Shown here in pieces: positions 35,445 to 43,687 of a DNA stretch of 64,000 nt. The number at the start of each line of letters is the position of its first letter. Within the stretch, counting starts at the first letter, position 1. Source of the stretch: Pelolinea sp964383575. Its GTDB lineage: Bacteria > Chloroflexota > Anaerolineae > Anaerolineales > Anaerolineaceae. The position numbers and the translations under genes were made by a program. The stretch lies in the NCBI GenBank assembly GCA_964383575.1, contig CAYLHI010000005.1, positions 27,582 through 91,581 on the forward strand. The letters run 5' to 3'. A model generated the notes under the pieces. It made no database searches. It was not told where the DNA came from and saw nothing but the letters and a program-made list of their open reading frames with translations.

Positions 35445-36788
35445 TTAATGATATTCCAAGGAACTTCCGCCAATAAATTCCCGAATGACCGAATCACCTG
35501 GGACAAAGGAATCATCTTCCAGCGCGGGAATCTCTGAAAGCATTTCATATATACGTTTGGAACGGGTATATGCATCTTTACGCAAAGGATCTTTTTTGAA
35601 TTTTTCGGACCAATCCTTGAAACTATCAAACAAGCGCGATTTGTAAATAGATAACTCGTACGGCATCGCACTGTTAATGATGAAATCAGCATGAACATTA
35701 TTAGGAATGATATTACGCATTTCGCCAGACCGGACATAGTGCCAGTGGGTGAGAGTTCGCTCAGGATCATATCCCCTATGTGCTGCATCCCGCAGCATAC
35801 GGCGCATTAATCGGATATCTGTCCATCGGACATACTGCCCTTTTGAGTCTTTCATTTGCAGCAAGGGTTCTAGATACAATTTAAATTTCTTTTCGGGAGC
35901 AACATCTTCTGTCATTGGCGGATAAAGGCCATGGAGGGAATCGATCAGGATAATATCATTTTCCCCGATTTGCATTTTGGTTTGCTTATGCCCTCGTTTT
36001 CCTTCCTTAAAATCATAGAAAGGTATGTATACTTCTTTTCCCTTGATGAGTTCAGATAAGTGCCGATTGATCAAAGATAAATCAAGTGCCTGCGGTGTTT
36101 CAAAATCATAATCGCCAAATTCATCTTTTGGATGTTTTTCCAGATCAAAGAAATAATTATCTACGTTCAATGCGACCAGACTGATTCCCATTTGTTTGAG
36201 AATTTGACCAATTTTAATAGTGGTTGTGGTCTTACCAGAAGATGAAGGACCTGATATCAAGACAATTCTTAGATTATTCCGCCTTTCACAAATCTCATGG
36301 GCAGATAGTTTGATATCTTCTTCATAGAACATCTCGGATTCTGAGACAATTCGCTGCAGTTCATTGTTTTCCAATCGATTTTTATAATGTTTTATGGAAT
36401 GCAGGTCATGTGATGCGGTCCAATCCAATACTTGCCAGATTTTTGCCCAAGGAATATTGGTTGATGGGCGAATGGTCTGCAATTCGCGCTGCTTGCGCAT
36501 CCGTGCCCGTTCATCTCGGTAGAGAATATAGGCTTTTGCTACTTTTGCGTGGCCGTTTTCAATGAGTATCTTTTCAGTAGCATCTTGGATCTGTTCAACT
36601 GTCGGTATTTTATTTTCCGGGATCGTTTTTTCCATATATTTGATCACCTGAAGAGTGAGATTTTCAGCGGTCTTTTTATCTCTTCCGCCTACTGCAACCG
36701 CAGCTCGATAAATGGCATTCATAATTCGGTTGGGGGTAAACGGGACTTTAACTCCTGAGCGCTTGATCACATGTGTAAACCGAGTCAT
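35445..36788 (-). CDS. ATP-cone domain fused to uridine/nucleoside kinase
   Basis: A 447-aa fusion. Residues 5-100 are an ATP-cone (VIKRSGVKVPFTPNRIMNAI, then HAKVAKAYILYRDERARMRK), the allosteric nucleotide-sensing domain best known in ribonucleotide reductase and NrdR. Residues 185-430 are a uridine kinase/phosphoribulokinase P-loop domain (LISGPSSSGKTTTTIKIG). ATG 36788 has AGAGG six bases upstream; the TTG at 36794 is less likely. It probably phosphorylates uridine or a similar nucleoside under ATP/dATP control, which is inferred. It leads an operon with a 2H phosphoesterase. Confidence 0.85.
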   Translation of the reverse strand: MTRFTHVIKRSGVKVPFTPNRIMNAIYRAAVAVGGRDKKTAENLTLQVIKYMEKTIPENKIPTVEQIQDATEKILIENGHAKVAKAYILYRDERARMRKQRELQTIRPSTNIPWAKIWQVLDWTASHDLHSIKHYKNRLENNELQRIVSESEMFYEEDIKLSAHEICERRNNLRIVLISGPSSSGKTTTTIKIGQILKQMGISLVALNVDNYFFDLEKHPKDEFGDYDFETPQALDLSLINRHLSELIKGKEVYIPFYDFKEGKRGHKQTKMQIGENDIILIDSLHGLYPPMTEDVAPEKKFKLYLEPLLQMKDSKGQYVRWTDIRLMRRMLRDAAHRGYDPERTLTHWHYVRSGEMRNIIPNNVHADFIINSAMPYELSIYKSRLFDSFKDWSEKFKKDPLRKDAYTRSKRIYEMLSEIPALEDDSFVPGDSVIREFIGGSSLEYH

Positions 36789-36812
36789 TTTCAACCTCTT
36801 TTAATTAAATTT

Positions 36813-36818
36813 ATTATA
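36813..36818 (-). promoter_or_regulatory. -10 element before the ATP-cone kinase gene
   Basis: A perfect TATAAT on the minus strand lies 24 bases before the chosen start and just after the ThyX-like gene, suggesting an internal promoter. No clear -35 hexamer is visible at the right spacing. Confidence 0.35.
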
Positions 36819-36842
36819 GCAAGAGAGCATTTGAATTGCTTG

Positions 36843-38270
36843 TTAGGATATTTTTAAAAAGAAGTCATTTTCCAGTGACTGCCAGGTTTCATCCGTATTA
36901 TTATTAAAATATGGAGCGAAGAGAGGATGTTTATTACGGATTTCTTCCGTAATTCTTTGAACTGCGCGGCGCATGGCAAAATGTGCGTTTGGTGCTGACC
37001 GCAGTTTAATCAGGTGGAGAGCTGTACGAAGGTTCATCTTTAAAAAGACGCGCCGGTTATATGCATTGGGAAGTATATAGGCAGCTGCGTGTGGATGAAT
37101 TTCGTGAATGGCATAGAAGGTTTCTTTTGCTTTTTCCATAGCGGTTTGATAATTATCCAGAAGACCCGCTTCACTTATTATTTTAGGAATGGCATATCCT
37201 AATTGTGGGGAAAACAGCTTGGGAGTTTGAGCCATCATTCGATGGCGCTTTAGTTCATAATATGCGCCCTGGTCAATGATCAGATCAAAGCTAATTTGTG
37301 CATATTCCATTTCTCTAACTGGATTATCGTGATCGCCCAGTTTTCCAAGTAATGATTCTGCTAAACTTTCAAGTTTTGGCTGAGGCAATTGTGAAATGTG
37401 TCCATATGCTTCTTTAAACGATAAATCGCCGAATCTATAAAACAACGCAGCCAAAATTTGAAATTCGCCATCCTCATCATAATCCGCACATTCACACCAG
37501 GAATTATCTAAGGTACCTGTTGAAACCATCTTTGAACATCGCTTTGTGATCTCACTTTCAATTTGGATAAGGTAGTCATTACGATCAGCATATTTAACTA
37601 AAGTTGGAATGTTTTTTAAAGATACTGCTTTTAGCTCTTCTCCGATCTGACGGACCTCGCTTAACGGATATGAAAGCATTTTCCGAAGTGCATGTTCAAG
37701 TGCCCGGGCATTGATTGATACCCCCAAGTTTGCCAAGGAACTAGTGGGGAGATAGTATCGGCAAACATCTGCGCTGCAAGCACGAATACGGTTGGTATAT
37801 GCTCGTTCGGACTCCTTTTTTTGGCGTGGTTTGATCTTTGATAAATATTTACTTACTTTACCAAAAGATGTCTGATAATCGTTGAAAAGCAATTTGCAGG
37901 TTTCTGTATATTTTTTTTCAACATTGCTGCCAAGGATCTCTTCGGGTATGAAGTAATGGTCTTCGTCCCAGATTTGATATCGAGATGATTTTTCAGTATA
38001 TGAAGCAAGACGGTTGGACTCTAAACATTCAACCGCTAATCGAGAGATATTTTCAACAGCGATATGCAGGACGGCGTGTTCAGCGACAGAAGAATGTCCA
38101 TATCCCACAACCCATTTTTCATGAAAATCTGCGGAACGCTTATCTGATAATTCCTCTGCGATCTCATTAAAAGATTTTGGTGAACGGGAGGTTTTCGCGA
38201 AAGTTACTGCTATGGTTTCCGGGCTGAGTATTTTTTGGTCAAGAAGATATATACGTCGGGGTTTTGTCAT
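36843..38270 (-). CDS. double-length ThyX-like (FAD-dependent thymidylate synthase family) protein
   Basis: A 475-aa protein with two ThyX-like domains. The first (residues 1-215) has GHSSVAEHA at 58-66, the signature-like SNRLASYTEKSSRY at 85-98 (canonical RHRxxSxNExSxRY, so RH and N are changed), and SINARALEHALRKML near 185. The second (315-460) has a good RHR at 342-344 but lacks the rest of the motif, and ends with MNLRTALHLIKLRSAPNAHF. It could be an unusual thymidylate synthase with the active site split across domains, or a divergent flavoprotein. GGAGG lies nine bases before ATG. It overlaps ribF by 32 bases. Confidence 0.8.
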   Translation of the reverse strand: MTKPRRIYLLDQKILSPETIAVTFAKTSRSPKSFNEIAEELSDKRSADFHEKWVVGYGHSSVAEHAVLHIAVENISRLAVECLESNRLASYTEKSSRYQIWDEDHYFIPEEILGSNVEKKYTETCKLLFNDYQTSFGKVSKYLSKIKPRQKKESERAYTNRIRACSADVCRYYLPTSSLANLGVSINARALEHALRKMLSYPLSEVRQIGEELKAVSLKNIPTLVKYADRNDYLIQIESEITKRCSKMVSTGTLDNSWCECADYDEDGEFQILAALFYRFGDLSFKEAYGHISQLPQPKLESLAESLLGKLGDHDNPVREMEYAQISFDLIIDQGAYYELKRHRMMAQTPKLFSPQLGYAIPKIISEAGLLDNYQTAMEKAKETFYAIHEIHPHAAAYILPNAYNRRVFLKMNLRTALHLIKLRSAPNAHFAMRRAVQRITEEIRNKHPLFAPYFNNNTDETWQSLENDFFLKIS

Positions 38271-39189
38271 TGGCTAATACCTCCTTAGCGTTGCTGATGT
38301 CTGTACGAATTTGCTTCATTAATCCATTCACAGATCTGAATTTCTTTTCTTTCCGCAACCGCGAGATGAATTGGAGTTCCATTTGCATACCATAGATTTG
38401 ATTAGAGAAGTTTAGAACATGTGCTTCAATTGTTTGTTGTTCTGGTATTTCATAAAAAGTTGGCCTAAATCCTATACCAACTACTGCAGGAAATCTCTTT
38501 CTGTTGATAAACGCATATGAAGCGTATACCCCCGCCGCAGGTATTAGTTTCTTTTCCCACACGGAGAGATTTGCGGTTGGTATGCCGATGTGTTTACCTC
38601 GCCCGTCTCCATGCACAACTGTACCTTTGATAGAGTATGGATGACCAAGCATGGTATTTGCGGTGTTTAGATCATCGTTCTTGAGGGCTGCTCGGATAAC
38701 ACTGGATGATATTGGTTTTGACTGCTGTTGCAGTGGTGTTATTGCATGCACACAGAACCCTATCTTATTGCCCAAATACTCTAGTCTTTTCAAATTACCT
38801 TTCCGATCTGCCCCCAAACGGAAATCGTACCCAACTAATAAACAGGTGAATTTTAACTGATGGTGAAGTGTGTTTATAAAATCTCGTGACGACAATCGAG
38901 AAATAGAATGGTTAAAATGCACAGTCAGGATCGAATTAACACCTAACTTAGAAAGAATTCGGTCTTTTTCTTCTGGTGAAGTTAGGTAATATGGATCTGT
39001 GATGTTTCTTATGAGAACTGCAGGGTGTGGAAAAAATGTGATAACGATTGAAGGGACATCCATTTTTTTTGCACCTTCAATTAATTTTTTTATAATCTTT
39101 TGGTGCCCTAAATGGATACCATCAAATGACCCAATAGTAATCCAGGCTCCCTTCATTGATGATTTTCTTTCTTTACACCCTTTTGCCAT
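38239..39189 (-). CDS. ribF: bifunctional riboflavin kinase/FAD synthetase
   Basis: Makes FMN and FAD. The N-terminal adenylyltransferase domain (12-180) has TIGSFDGIHLGHQKIIKKLI, TFFPHP and VGYDFRLGADRKGN; the C-terminal kinase domain (185-300) has GHPYSIKGTVVHGDGRGKHIGIPTANL-like sequence from about residue 180 (first part GHPYSIKGTVVHGDGRG). The ATG at 39189 follows the truB stop directly; an internal ATG at codon 12 would start closer to the conserved domain and cannot be excluded. Its FAD product would serve the ThyX-like protein encoded next. Confidence 0.94.
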   Translation of the reverse strand: MAKGCKERKSSMKGAWITIGSFDGIHLGHQKIIKKLIEGAKKMDVPSIVITFFPHPAVLIRNITDPYYLTSPEEKDRILSKLGVNSILTVHFNHSISRLSSRDFINTLHHQLKFTCLLVGYDFRLGADRKGNLKRLEYLGNKIGFCVHAITPLQQQSKPISSSVIRAALKNDDLNTANTMLGHPYSIKGTVVHGDGRGKHIGIPTANLSVWEKKLIPAAGVYASYAFINRKRFPAVVGIGFRPTFYEIPEQQTIEAHVLNFSNQIYGMQMELQFISRLRKEKKFRSVNGLMKQIRTDISNAKEVLANDKTPTYISS

Positions 39190-40098
39190 TTAGGTGAAAA
39201 ATACTTTGTGCGGTTGAAACTCTTTAATTTCCGGATCAAATTGCATCAGTGCAACCAATTCACCCTGCTCGGTGATTGCGCGGACCATTACTTCAGGACC
39301 TTCCTCGCGAGGAATGCGGTGCCCATGCTTTACTAATTCCACTTCTTCATTAGATAAAGTAATTGAAGGCCAATCTGAAAGTGCTTCTGCTGCAGGGATC
39401 AAATATTGATACCATGAATTAGCCTCAAATGCCTCTGTGAGTTTTCTGAGCGGTACCGAATTGCGAAGTGTGAAGCGTCCGCTTTTTATCCTCCGCAGAC
39501 CAGTTAGATATGCACCGCACCCCAGCATTTCCCCTAGATCATACGCCAATGATCGAACATATGTGCCTGATGAACAGTGTATATCTATGACTGCTTCTGG
39601 TGGATTCCATTCGAGGAGATCAAGACTGTGTACATTAATAAGGCGCGGTTCCAGTTTTACTTCTTCACCTTTGCGCGCCAAGTCATAGGCGTGTTTGCCT
39701 TTTACTTTTACTGCGGAATAAGGTGGGGGCACCTGTTCGATTTCACCGACGAACTCCTTTAGTGCTTTTTCAAATTGGGCGTGAGTCACATCTACCTCAG
39801 AAGTACCTGTGATTTTACCTTCGCCATCGTATGTATCTGTTTTTTCACCTAGTTTAATGGTTGCCTGATAGCGCTTATCCTCCGCAGAGATGTATTGCGA
39901 TAATCGAACTGCGGGACCAACGAGAATCACGAGTACTCCTGAAGCACGTGGATCCAGAGTACCTGTATGCCCTGCGCGTTTAATGCGCGTTCCCCTGCGA
40001 ATTACTTGAACAACTTGATGTGAAGTCATACCAATAGGCTTATCGACAATTAGCACACCTGATATCGTATTTTTAATTGGATTCTTAATTTCTTCCAT
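39190..40098 (-). CDS. truB: tRNA pseudouridine-55 synthase TruB
   Basis: Converts U55 in the T loop of tRNAs to pseudouridine. The 302-aa protein has GVLIVDKPIGMTSHQVVQVI at the N-terminus, the catalytic GHTGTLDPRASGVLVI near residue 40 (Asp nucleophile), QVPPPYSAVKVKGKHAYDLAR and CSSGTYVRSLAYDLG. A PUA-like C-terminal tail follows. It is in the nusA-infB translation cluster, 15 bases after the DHH gene and directly abutting ribF. Confidence 0.96.
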   Translation of the reverse strand: MEEIKNPIKNTISGVLIVDKPIGMTSHQVVQVIRRGTRIKRAGHTGTLDPRASGVLVILVGPAVRLSQYISAEDKRYQATIKLGEKTDTYDGEGKITGTSEVDVTHAQFEKALKEFVGEIEQVPPPYSAVKVKGKHAYDLARKGEEVKLEPRLINVHSLDLLEWNPPEAVIDIHCSSGTYVRSLAYDLGEMLGCGAYLTGLRRIKSGRFTLRNSVPLRKLTEAFEANSWYQYLIPAAEALSDWPSITLSNEEVELVKHGHRIPREEGPEVMVRAITEQGELVALMQFDPEIKEFQPHKVFFT

Positions 40099-40113
40099 GT
40101 GAATATCTCCTGA

Positions 40114-41088
40114 TTATTTTTTCCCATGCATGAATTTCTTTGTTTCCCCTAATACTAGTTCCATCACTGTTTCAAGACTGCCTGTTATTTCAGCCCCGGC
40201 GGCGGGAGGATGGCCTCCACCATCAAATAGCATTGCGATCTTGGAAACATCAAATTTTGTATTGGACCGCCAACTTACTTTTACTTTACCATCTTTTTGT
40301 TCATTGAAAAGGATAGCTACATCGATTTTTTCCAATGAGGATAGATGATTTGTGAGATCTGCATCGTCCTTTCCTTGATATCTCGCGTTGGCTCTATCTT
40401 CAAGCGTGATGGTTGTCCAGGCAAGGTTGCCTTCGGATTTGATTCGTGAAAGTGAATTTCCCCAAATCATACTGGCGGATAGGGATTGTGCGGTTAAAGC
40501 TTGGTGATATAAACTTGATAGGTCTGCACCTTTTTCCATGAGATCTGCGGCTAAGCGTAAAAACCCAGGAGTAACGTTGGATGTGCGAAATCCGATCGTG
40601 TCAGTGATCATTCCCACTAATAACGCATTTGCAATATCTTTATCAATTGGAAATCCCCAGCTTGGAAGATATTCAGCAAGGATTGCTGTAGTTGCAGATT
40701 GCTCTGGGATGACTAAATTGGTTTCAGCGTATAGCTCGTTTGTGATATGGTGGTCAATATTTATATGTATATCAGCAAGTTCTGTGGGGGAGCCAACGCG
40801 TTTTTTATCGGCGCAATCGAGAGCTACGATAAGGTCGTAATTGCTTTTTATATTCCGTGTAATTTGGTCAGCCCCGGCAAGGAAACTGAATTTACGAGGT
40901 AATCCACCAGTTAAAACCATCTGTGGCTTTTTCCCTCTTTTCTGAAGAGCCAGGGAAAGTCCAATGATTGATCCGATGGCGTCTCCATCCGGCCGGATAT
41001 GGGAAAGGATAAGCGGTGTATCAGACTGCGTTAATAAACGCTGGATCTTGGTGTGAATCTGATCAGAATCAGTTTTCTTGGTCTTCAT
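40114..41088 (-). CDS. DHH/DHHA1 phosphoesterase, NrnA-like
   Basis: A 324-aa enzyme of the NrnA type, degrading nanoRNA or pAp or hydrolysing cyclic dinucleotide products. Metal motifs are SHIRPDGDAIGSIIGL (residue 30), ALDCADKKRV (90), and INIDHHITNELYAETNLV (108, the DHH). The DHHA1 part ends with GGGHPPAAGAEI near 300. The frame opens at 41109, but ATG 41088 has GGA eight bases upstream and reduces the overlap with rbfA to 20 bases. Position between rbfA and truB is common in Firmicutes and Chloroflexota. Confidence 0.92.
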   Translation of the reverse strand: MKTKKTDSDQIHTKIQRLLTQSDTPLILSHIRPDGDAIGSIIGLSLALQKRGKKPQMVLTGGLPRKFSFLAGADQITRNIKSNYDLIVALDCADKKRVGSPTELADIHINIDHHITNELYAETNLVIPEQSATTAILAEYLPSWGFPIDKDIANALLVGMITDTIGFRTSNVTPGFLRLAADLMEKGADLSSLYHQALTAQSLSASMIWGNSLSRIKSEGNLAWTTITLEDRANARYQGKDDADLTNHLSSLEKIDVAILFNEQKDGKVKVSWRSNTKFDVSKIAMLFDGGGHPPAAGAEITGSLETVMELVLGETKKFMHGKK

Positions 41089-41446
41089 CAGTTGCATCCG
41101 TTTCAGCAATTGAGTCTAATAACTGCTCAATGTGTTCTGCACGCTCAGGTGTCTCATCCCAGAAGAAACGCAGCATCGGGAACGTACGCAGGTTAATTTC
41201 ATGCGCTAAAGAACTTCGAAGGAACCCGCTTGCGTGCTCGAGACCAGCGAGAATCTCATCAGATTGAGATTTCCCCTCAAGTGACGACACAAAGATATTC
41301 GCGAAACTCAGTTCCCGATCTACTGTGACATCGGTGATGAAAACTGATGCCAGTCGGGGGTCGCTTATTTTTCCCGTAATAAGCATTTCCGATAATAATT
41401 GTTGGATCCTGTCCGCGATCCTTTTTACACGTAATTTTGAAGGCAT
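41069..41446 (-). CDS. rbfA: ribosome-binding factor A
   Basis: A 125-aa KH-fold protein that assists 30S maturation. SKLRVKRIADRIQQLLSEML at the N-terminus, DPRLASVFITDVTVDRELSF near 28 and the C-terminal LRSSLAHEINLRTFPMLRFF are diagnostic. It starts two bases after the infB stop and overlaps the DHH gene, in the classic nusA-infB-rbfA order. Confidence 0.95.
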   Translation of the reverse strand: MPSKLRVKRIADRIQQLLSEMLITGKISDPRLASVFITDVTVDRELSFANIFVSSLEGKSQSDEILAGLEHASGFLRSSLAHEINLRTFPMLRFFWDETPERAEHIEQLLDSIAETDATDEDQEN

Positions 41447-41448
41447 TT

Positions 41449-43230
41449 TTATCTTTCTACTTCTTCGATAATAAATGATTCGATCGTATCACCAATCTCA
41501 AAGTCATTAAATCCTTTTATCCTTATTCCGCATTCAAAACCTGAACGAACTTCTTTAACATTATCCTTCTCGTGTTTTAGGGAAGCAAGTTCACCTTCAA
41601 AGAGATTCTGCTCATCTCTTAATACTCGCACTCTTGCGTTCCGGCGCACCTCACCATTCATCACTCTGCAACCAGCAATGGTACCTAATTTTGAAATACT
41701 GAATGTCTGTAATACTTCAGCCTGGCCGAGAACCGTTTCTTTCTTCTCTGGAGCTAACATACCTTTGAGCGCTTTTTCAATATCTTCAAGCAGCCGGTAG
41801 ATGATATCGTAGGTTCTGATGGAGACGCGTTCAGTTTTCGCGAGTTTTGCGGCTGCATTCTCAATTTGAACATTAAAACCCAATACTATCGCATTTGAAG
41901 CAGCAGCGAGCATAATATCATTCTCGGTAATATTACCTGCTTCTGAATGAAGAATATTGATATTGATTTCACTTTGGTCAATCTCGTTAAGGGAGTTTGT
42001 GACAGGTTCTAATGATCCCTGAACATCAGCTTTAAGGATTAAACGTAATTCAACCATTTCCCCAGCCTGGAATTTCGCAAACAGGTCTTCTAATCCTGTT
42101 ATCTTTTTCACGGAACGCGCTTCTTCTTCTTTTCGCTTGCGGTCATTTACAATCGCACGAGCTTCTCTTTCTGATTCACATACCTGGAAAAAATCCCCTG
42201 CTTTGGGTAGTTTGTTCAAACCCAATGTGAGAACTGGTTGTGATGGTCCTGCTGTTTCAACTTGTTTATTCGTAAAATCGAACATTGCTTTTATTTTCCC
42301 GCTTGCTGTCCCAGCCGCAATAGCATCCCCTATTTTTAATGTGCCGTTTTGGACCAGGAGAGTTGTGACAATACCTCTACTTCTATCCACTTCCGCTTCA
42401 ATGACCGTTCCTATGACTGTTCCATTCGGATTAGCAAGAATCTTATTATTTTCAGCAACAAGCAGAACCGCTTCAAGTAGATCTTCAATACCCGTCTTCA
42501 TTTTTGCGGAAACAGGCACAATGATCGTATCGCCATCCCATTCATCTGAAATTACCCCGACATCCGCAAGCTGTTGTTTAACGAAATTTGGATTTGCCTC
42601 AGGTAGATCTATCTTATTGAGAGCGACAACCATTGGCACTTTAGCAGCCCGTGCATGCGCAATTGCCTCTCTTGTTTGCGGCATAACGCCATCATTTGCA
42701 GCAACCACCAAAATAACAATGTCCGCTCCCTGTGCACCGCGTGCACGCATGGCAGTAAAGGCAGCATGCCCGGGTGTGTCCAGGAATGTGATCTTATGTT
42801 TTTTGTGTTCGATTTGATAGGCACCGATATGCTGGGTGATGCCGCCGGATTCTCCGCCAACCACATCGGTATGTCGAATTGCGTCCAATAAAGTGGTTTT
42901 TCCATGATCGACATGGCCTAAAATGGTAACAACAGGGGGGCGGTTGATAAGATTTTTTGGATCTTCATCTTCAATCAACCGGCGCCATAAAGGCACTTCG
43001 CCAATTTCCTTTTTATTTACTTCAGGTATCTCGAGGTTGGCTTCTAAACCCATTTCAGCGGAAACAACCGCCGCAGTATCGAAATCGATCTGCTGGTTGA
43101 TATTTGCCATAACACCATTCGCCATTAGGATTTTAATGATCTGTATGGGGCTGGTATTTAATTTTATTGCAAGATCGCGTACTGTTGTGATCGATGGTAG
43201 TTCAATTTTTTTATTTTCATTCTCGCTCAT
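41449..43230 (-). CDS. infB: translation initiation factor IF-2
   Basis: The GTPase that brings initiator tRNA to the ribosome. From ATG 43230 it has 593 aa; GGAGGA lies four bases upstream, deciding this start over the open frame to 43284. The N-terminal IF2_N domain (10-60) is followed almost directly by the G domain with GHVDHGKTTLLDAIR near 105, DTPGHAAF near 150 and NKID near 205, then domains II-IV. The long linker rich in charged or Gly residues seen in E. coli is absent, so this is a short IF-2 form. Confidence 0.97.
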   Translation of the reverse strand: MSENENKKIELPSITTVRDLAIKLNTSPIQIIKILMANGVMANINQQIDFDTAAVVSAEMGLEANLEIPEVNKKEIGEVPLWRRLIEDEDPKNLINRPPVVTILGHVDHGKTTLLDAIRHTDVVGGESGGITQHIGAYQIEHKKHKITFLDTPGHAAFTAMRARGAQGADIVILVVAANDGVMPQTREAIAHARAAKVPMVVALNKIDLPEANPNFVKQQLADVGVISDEWDGDTIIVPVSAKMKTGIEDLLEAVLLVAENNKILANPNGTVIGTVIEAEVDRSRGIVTTLLVQNGTLKIGDAIAAGTASGKIKAMFDFTNKQVETAGPSQPVLTLGLNKLPKAGDFFQVCESEREARAIVNDRKRKEEEARSVKKITGLEDLFAKFQAGEMVELRLILKADVQGSLEPVTNSLNEIDQSEININILHSEAGNITENDIMLAAASNAIVLGFNVQIENAAAKLAKTERVSIRTYDIIYRLLEDIEKALKGMLAPEKKETVLGQAEVLQTFSISKLGTIAGCRVMNGEVRRNARVRVLRDEQNLFEGELASLKHEKDNVKEVRSGFECGIRIKGFNDFEIGDTIESFIIEEVER

Positions 43231-43363
43231 ATATTCCTCCGTATCTTCCCCTTTGAACAATCTGAATCTTGTTGAAATGTGCACGGGCTGCTTTCAAGAG
43301 CGAGTGAAACGTATTTTTTGATTTACATTTTTCTTGCCCTACTGCAACCCGACAAAATCATTC

Positions 43364-43669
43364 TTACTTGCAACCGTTATTTTCTTCCTTTGGCAAGGAG
43401 TCCATTATATGAAGTAAATGATGCCGGTCTTCTTCAGTCATTTCAGTTCGCAGTGTTTTTGCTAAACCGCCTTTTAATGCGCGTTCCCAGCATGACCTTT
43501 TATCATGTAAATATGCACCCCGACCATCTGCTTTGCCCGTGGGATCATACCGAATGCCTTCTGGCGTGCGGATGATCCGCATTAATTCTCTTTTTGAAAG
43601 CACTTGCAGGCAGCCTACACAGGTGCGTTGTGGAAAATGCTTGTTACGCTTCTTTTGTTTTTTCACCAC
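43364..43669 (-). CDS. ylxR: YlxR family RNA-binding/nucleoid-associated protein
   Basis: A 101-aa YlxR (DUF448) protein: RTCVGCLQVLSKRELMRIIR near residue 14, then DPTGKADGRGAYLH and CWERALKGGLAKTLR. The family lies between nusA and infB in most bacteria. The start codon is GTG (two in tandem) preceded by AAGG; the NusA stop is 18 bases upstream. The C-terminal end is extended by acidic residues. Confidence 0.93.
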   Translation of the reverse strand: MVKKQKKRNKHFPQRTCVGCLQVLSKRELMRIIRTPEGIRYDPTGKADGRGAYLHDKRSCWERALKGGLAKTLRTEMTEEDRHHLLHIMDSLPKEENNGCK

Positions 43670-43687
43670 CTTATTTTTTACCTAGAC

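Noticed and set aside
35429..35788. N-terminal extension of the 2H phosphoesterase frame
   Set aside because: It lies entirely inside the ATP-cone/uridine kinase gene in another frame; the conserved protein starts at 35428.
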